Positions 61,329-64,000 of a stretch of 64,000 nucleotides of DNA are shown piece by piece. The notes beneath the pieces were generated by a model that did no database searches, was not told the DNA's origin, and saw only the letters and a program-made list of their open reading frames with translations. Positions within the stretch are counted from its first letter, which is position 1, and each line of letters begins with the position of its first letter. Location: NCBI GenBank assembly GCA_013399305.1, contig VXAI01000183.1, positions 979,145 through 1,043,144 of the forward strand, given 5' to 3'. The translations under genes and the position numbers were made by a program. The DNA is from Rostratula benghalensis. Its lineage: Eukaryota > Chordata > Aves > Charadriiformes > Rostratulidae.

Positions 61329-61485
61329 ATCATAGAATGGTTTGGCTTGGAAGGAACTTAAAGATCATCCAGTCCCATCCTCAACACCTCCCACCAGCCC
61401 AGGTTGCTCCAAGCCCCCTCCAACCTGGCCTTGAACCCCTCCAGGGATGGGGCAGCCACAGCTTCTCTGGGCAACCTGGGCCAGT
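61329..61485 (-). mobile_element. CR1 LINE 3' tip
   Basis: ATCATAGAATGGTTTGGCTT, then AAAGATCATCCAGTCCCATC, CAGGTTGCTCCAAGCCCCC and CTCTGGGCAACCTGGGCCAG: the reverse complement of the same CR1 3' block as at 18.7 and 56.0 kb. It is 5'-truncated after about 155 bp, at the LPRE-coding region. Only one octamer of the tail remains. Confidence 0.94.
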
Positions 61486-62443
61486 GCCCAGATGAAAACT
61501 TTGACTCAGGAGATAGTCCAAGAGGAACAACACTGAAAATATAGTTCATATTATCTTGAGGAGCAGGAAAGCCATGGCAGCAAAGCACAGTGAGGGGAGT
61601 TTCCATTGTGCTCAGCTAAAACAATAAATACACGTACCCTGAGAGCATATCCAGGTTCATACACTAGAGAGAGGATCAGAGAGTTCAGAGGAGTATCACA
61701 GGGGGCAAAACAAAATTTGCAGGCTACTAAACATTACACCTCTTGGTCACCCATATGTATCTCTGTTCTCCTGAAAGAAATATCCAACAGGATCCAGACT
61801 TTCAGAAATACCCCAAGAAGACTCATCCTTACAGGGACCCCCACTGGCGTTTCTGCCTCCTGCATTACCAGGACAATGAGACATAAATAAAGTGCTAAGT
61901 AATTATGCAAAACCACACTAATGATAATTCAGAACACAACAGCAGCTAAGTGAGTAAGCCATATAAGCAGTGCAACTATTAACATTTTGATATTTATTGA
62001 TATTTATTTGCCTTCCCACAGATGTAGAATCCGTGGAAGTGTTGAACACTATTAGAAGCAGCCCAGCCAACTAAGGAAACCTCCAATCCTGCCCCAACTA
62101 ACTTTATTTTTTAAATTTAAAAAAAGCCCCAAACTTTGAATGACTCCTAGCAGTCAGCCTAGTAATGCCTGCCAGGAAAATGGGAATTTCAGAGATGGCA
62201 TACCATCAATTTTCTTCATTTGTGTCAGAAGTTGAGCAGCTGTCTTCTTACCAGACTGAAGTGGAGCCAAAAACCTTGTCAGGCAGCCGAAGGAAAAAAA
62301 AAAGAAAGAAAAAAAAAAAGCACTTCAGAGGAACTAATCTCAAAGACACGAAAGTATGCATCGCATTTTTGAACAGGCGTGTGTTATTATTACTGCTACA
62401 TTATCAATTGGCAATGTTTTGCAGAAGGAGTGGAGTTAAGGAG

Positions 62444-62458
62444 AAAAAAAAAAAAAAA
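62444..62458. repeat. Poly(A) tract (A15)
   Basis: A15 followed by GAAGAAGAATTC. Confidence 0.85.
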
Positions 62459-62624
62459 GAAGAAGAATTCTTTGTTTGTTTACACTGCTCACTAAGGAAA
62501 AGCAAGATGCCACACATACTTGAACTCTGGAGCTTGTTTATTTATTTACTTACGGCCAGCAAAAGATGTTTTAGCATTATCCTCCGCTAAGCTCGTGGGG
62601 AAGCAAAATAAGATTCACCTCCAC

Positions 62625-62641
62625 AAAAAAAAAAAAAAAAA
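62625..62641. repeat. Poly(A) tract (A17)
   Basis: A17, then GTTAAAAAAAG. It lies about 170 bp from the A15 at 62444. Confidence 0.85.
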
Positions 62642-64000
62642 GTTAAAAAAAGATGCACCTGGGTTTTCTGCAGCAAACAGATTTTGATTTCAACAGCCTC
62701 TAGTGTTCCCCAGGCGCTGCAGACACACCAGCAAGGGAAAAATAATCCCATCAAGAACCGCCTTTGCATCAGCTCATTGCTCCAGCAGCCACGCATTGGG
62801 ACAGACTGGGAAAACCCCATTCAGAATTTGTTTTTTCTTGGGTGTTGCTCCAGTAACCGTTTGCTGGGCTGGAGGGTCCTTCAGGGGAACCCTAAGAGAA
62901 TCCTTGTACTTACCAGCATGAAGGATGTGAGGAAGAAAGCAGTCAAATTACAAGATTTATTGCAGAAGGAGCTTTCCCAGGTGGGATTTATTACCCTGAG
63001 GCAAACTGAGAGCACTGCACTGATTGATCTTAATTCAGCCCAGCAGGTAAACTAGAGAAGGTGGTGGCCTCCTCCCAACAATGTGTGTCACCATCCACAC
63101 CACTGGCATCCCAACCATCCACCCACCATAATTGTTCTTGGTGTCTGACCTCTCAAGCAACATGGTTTGTGATCATCTAAACCTGAAAAGACACAAATCC
63201 CACCCCCCTCCTCTGTGTGTGTGACAGCTCCACTTGTGAAACTCATCTCACCTGGCATGGGGTGGTTGTTGGGAGGAGATAGCAACACCACGGGACTTGC
63301 TGCTCTCTCTCAGTGAGATGGATGCTTCTTCACACCACACTTTAGAGCAGGAAGAGCTGGAATTTGCAGCTATAACATGGAGCTGTTTAATTATTTTTTA
63401 ATTCTGGTAGATGAACCTATCCTTTGCCAACCATACCAAAATTGAGAAAGGGGCTGTATACAAGAAGAGAATTAAAGTGAATAAATAAATTATTAAATCG
63501 ACGTTCAAGATCCTCCTTGGGCTAGCCAACTTCTTTCAGCTAGCTTTTCCCCGAAATGTTTATTTACTACACAGCCAGGCTCTTGGCAGCGTTCCCACTG
63601 TGAAATGTGCTGCCCAGATATCACAAAGTGAACTCCAATTGAAAGATGGCTTTTTTTCCTTACGTCTCCCCTTCCTCCACACAGATATCCCTTCGCTTCA
63701 GAACTGTGCCTTTAAGGCGTAATTTTGCCCAGAATTTCTAGAAAGCTCAGTTGAAGAGAGATGCATTGATTGACCATTGCTAAAAAATGAGATTTCCTTT
63801 GTGTTCTTCAGCAAACTACTTGAAGCAGACATTTTGGCTTCCTCCGTTTAGGTCAGAGGTCTATAAATGCAAACAAATTGAAGTACATGAAAAATCACTG
63901 GTGTAGTATTTTTAACTTTTTTAAACATATATATAAAAATAATCAATTGTATAATAGTCCAACAAGATTCGGGCATCCTGGTATTGCTTGCTGGGGAAGG

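Larger units (their letters stand above)
61486..64000. other. Non-coding stretch
   Basis: A15 at 62444-62458 and A17 at 62625-62641; a tandem GATATTTATT pair near 61988-62007. The lysine-rich 141-codon frame at 62165-62590 runs through A tracts and is a composition artefact. No gene or transposon recognised up to the window end. Confidence 0.5.

Overview
The window looks like ordinary nuclear DNA from a bird. It is A+T-rich and carries many short CR1 LINE fragments, one ERVL-type solo LTR, frequent poly(A)/poly(T) tracts and no recognisable host gene. CR1s ending in copies of an ATTCTATG-like octamer, together with an LTR running TGTCCTGG... to ...ACGACA (read on the minus strand), are a combination I associate with neoavian birds. 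I cannot name the species. Nothing suggests a bacterial, phage or viral genome, and I found no new biological system.

Layout: 1-18.4 kb is non-coding and nearly free of transposons. It holds homopolymer tracts, a 12-N gap at 5947, a tight CpG cluster at 3.1 kb, a G-quadruplex motif at 8.75 kb, and one minus-strand open frame at 4.4-4.6 kb that could be an exon relic. From 18.4 to 29.3 kb come five CR1 pieces: two close together at 18.4-18.9 kb, a longer copy on the minus strand at 24.2-25.1 kb that still shows the FADD reverse-transcriptase motif, a young plus-strand copy at 27.7-28.2 kb, and an internally deleted copy at 29.1-29.3 kb. The ERVL solo LTR lies at 35.4-36.2 kb. From 36.2 to 47.4 kb there are no clear transposons; this stretch holds several inverted repeats, a 19-bp tandem duplication and an A+T-rich block with clustered homeodomain-type sites at 44.3-44.6 kb that resembles a regulatory element. 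From 47.4 to 61.5 kb there are five more CR1 pieces. The one at 51.7-52.5 kb is interrupted by a single N with a 136-bp duplication across it, which points to an assembly fault.

No genes work together here. The only protein-coding traces I can assign to a family are decayed C-terminal parts of CR1 ORF2. The window is best read as intergenic or deep intronic sequence. Its main value is the history of its CR1 insertions, two assembly flags and a few candidate non-coding elements that need cross-species alignment.
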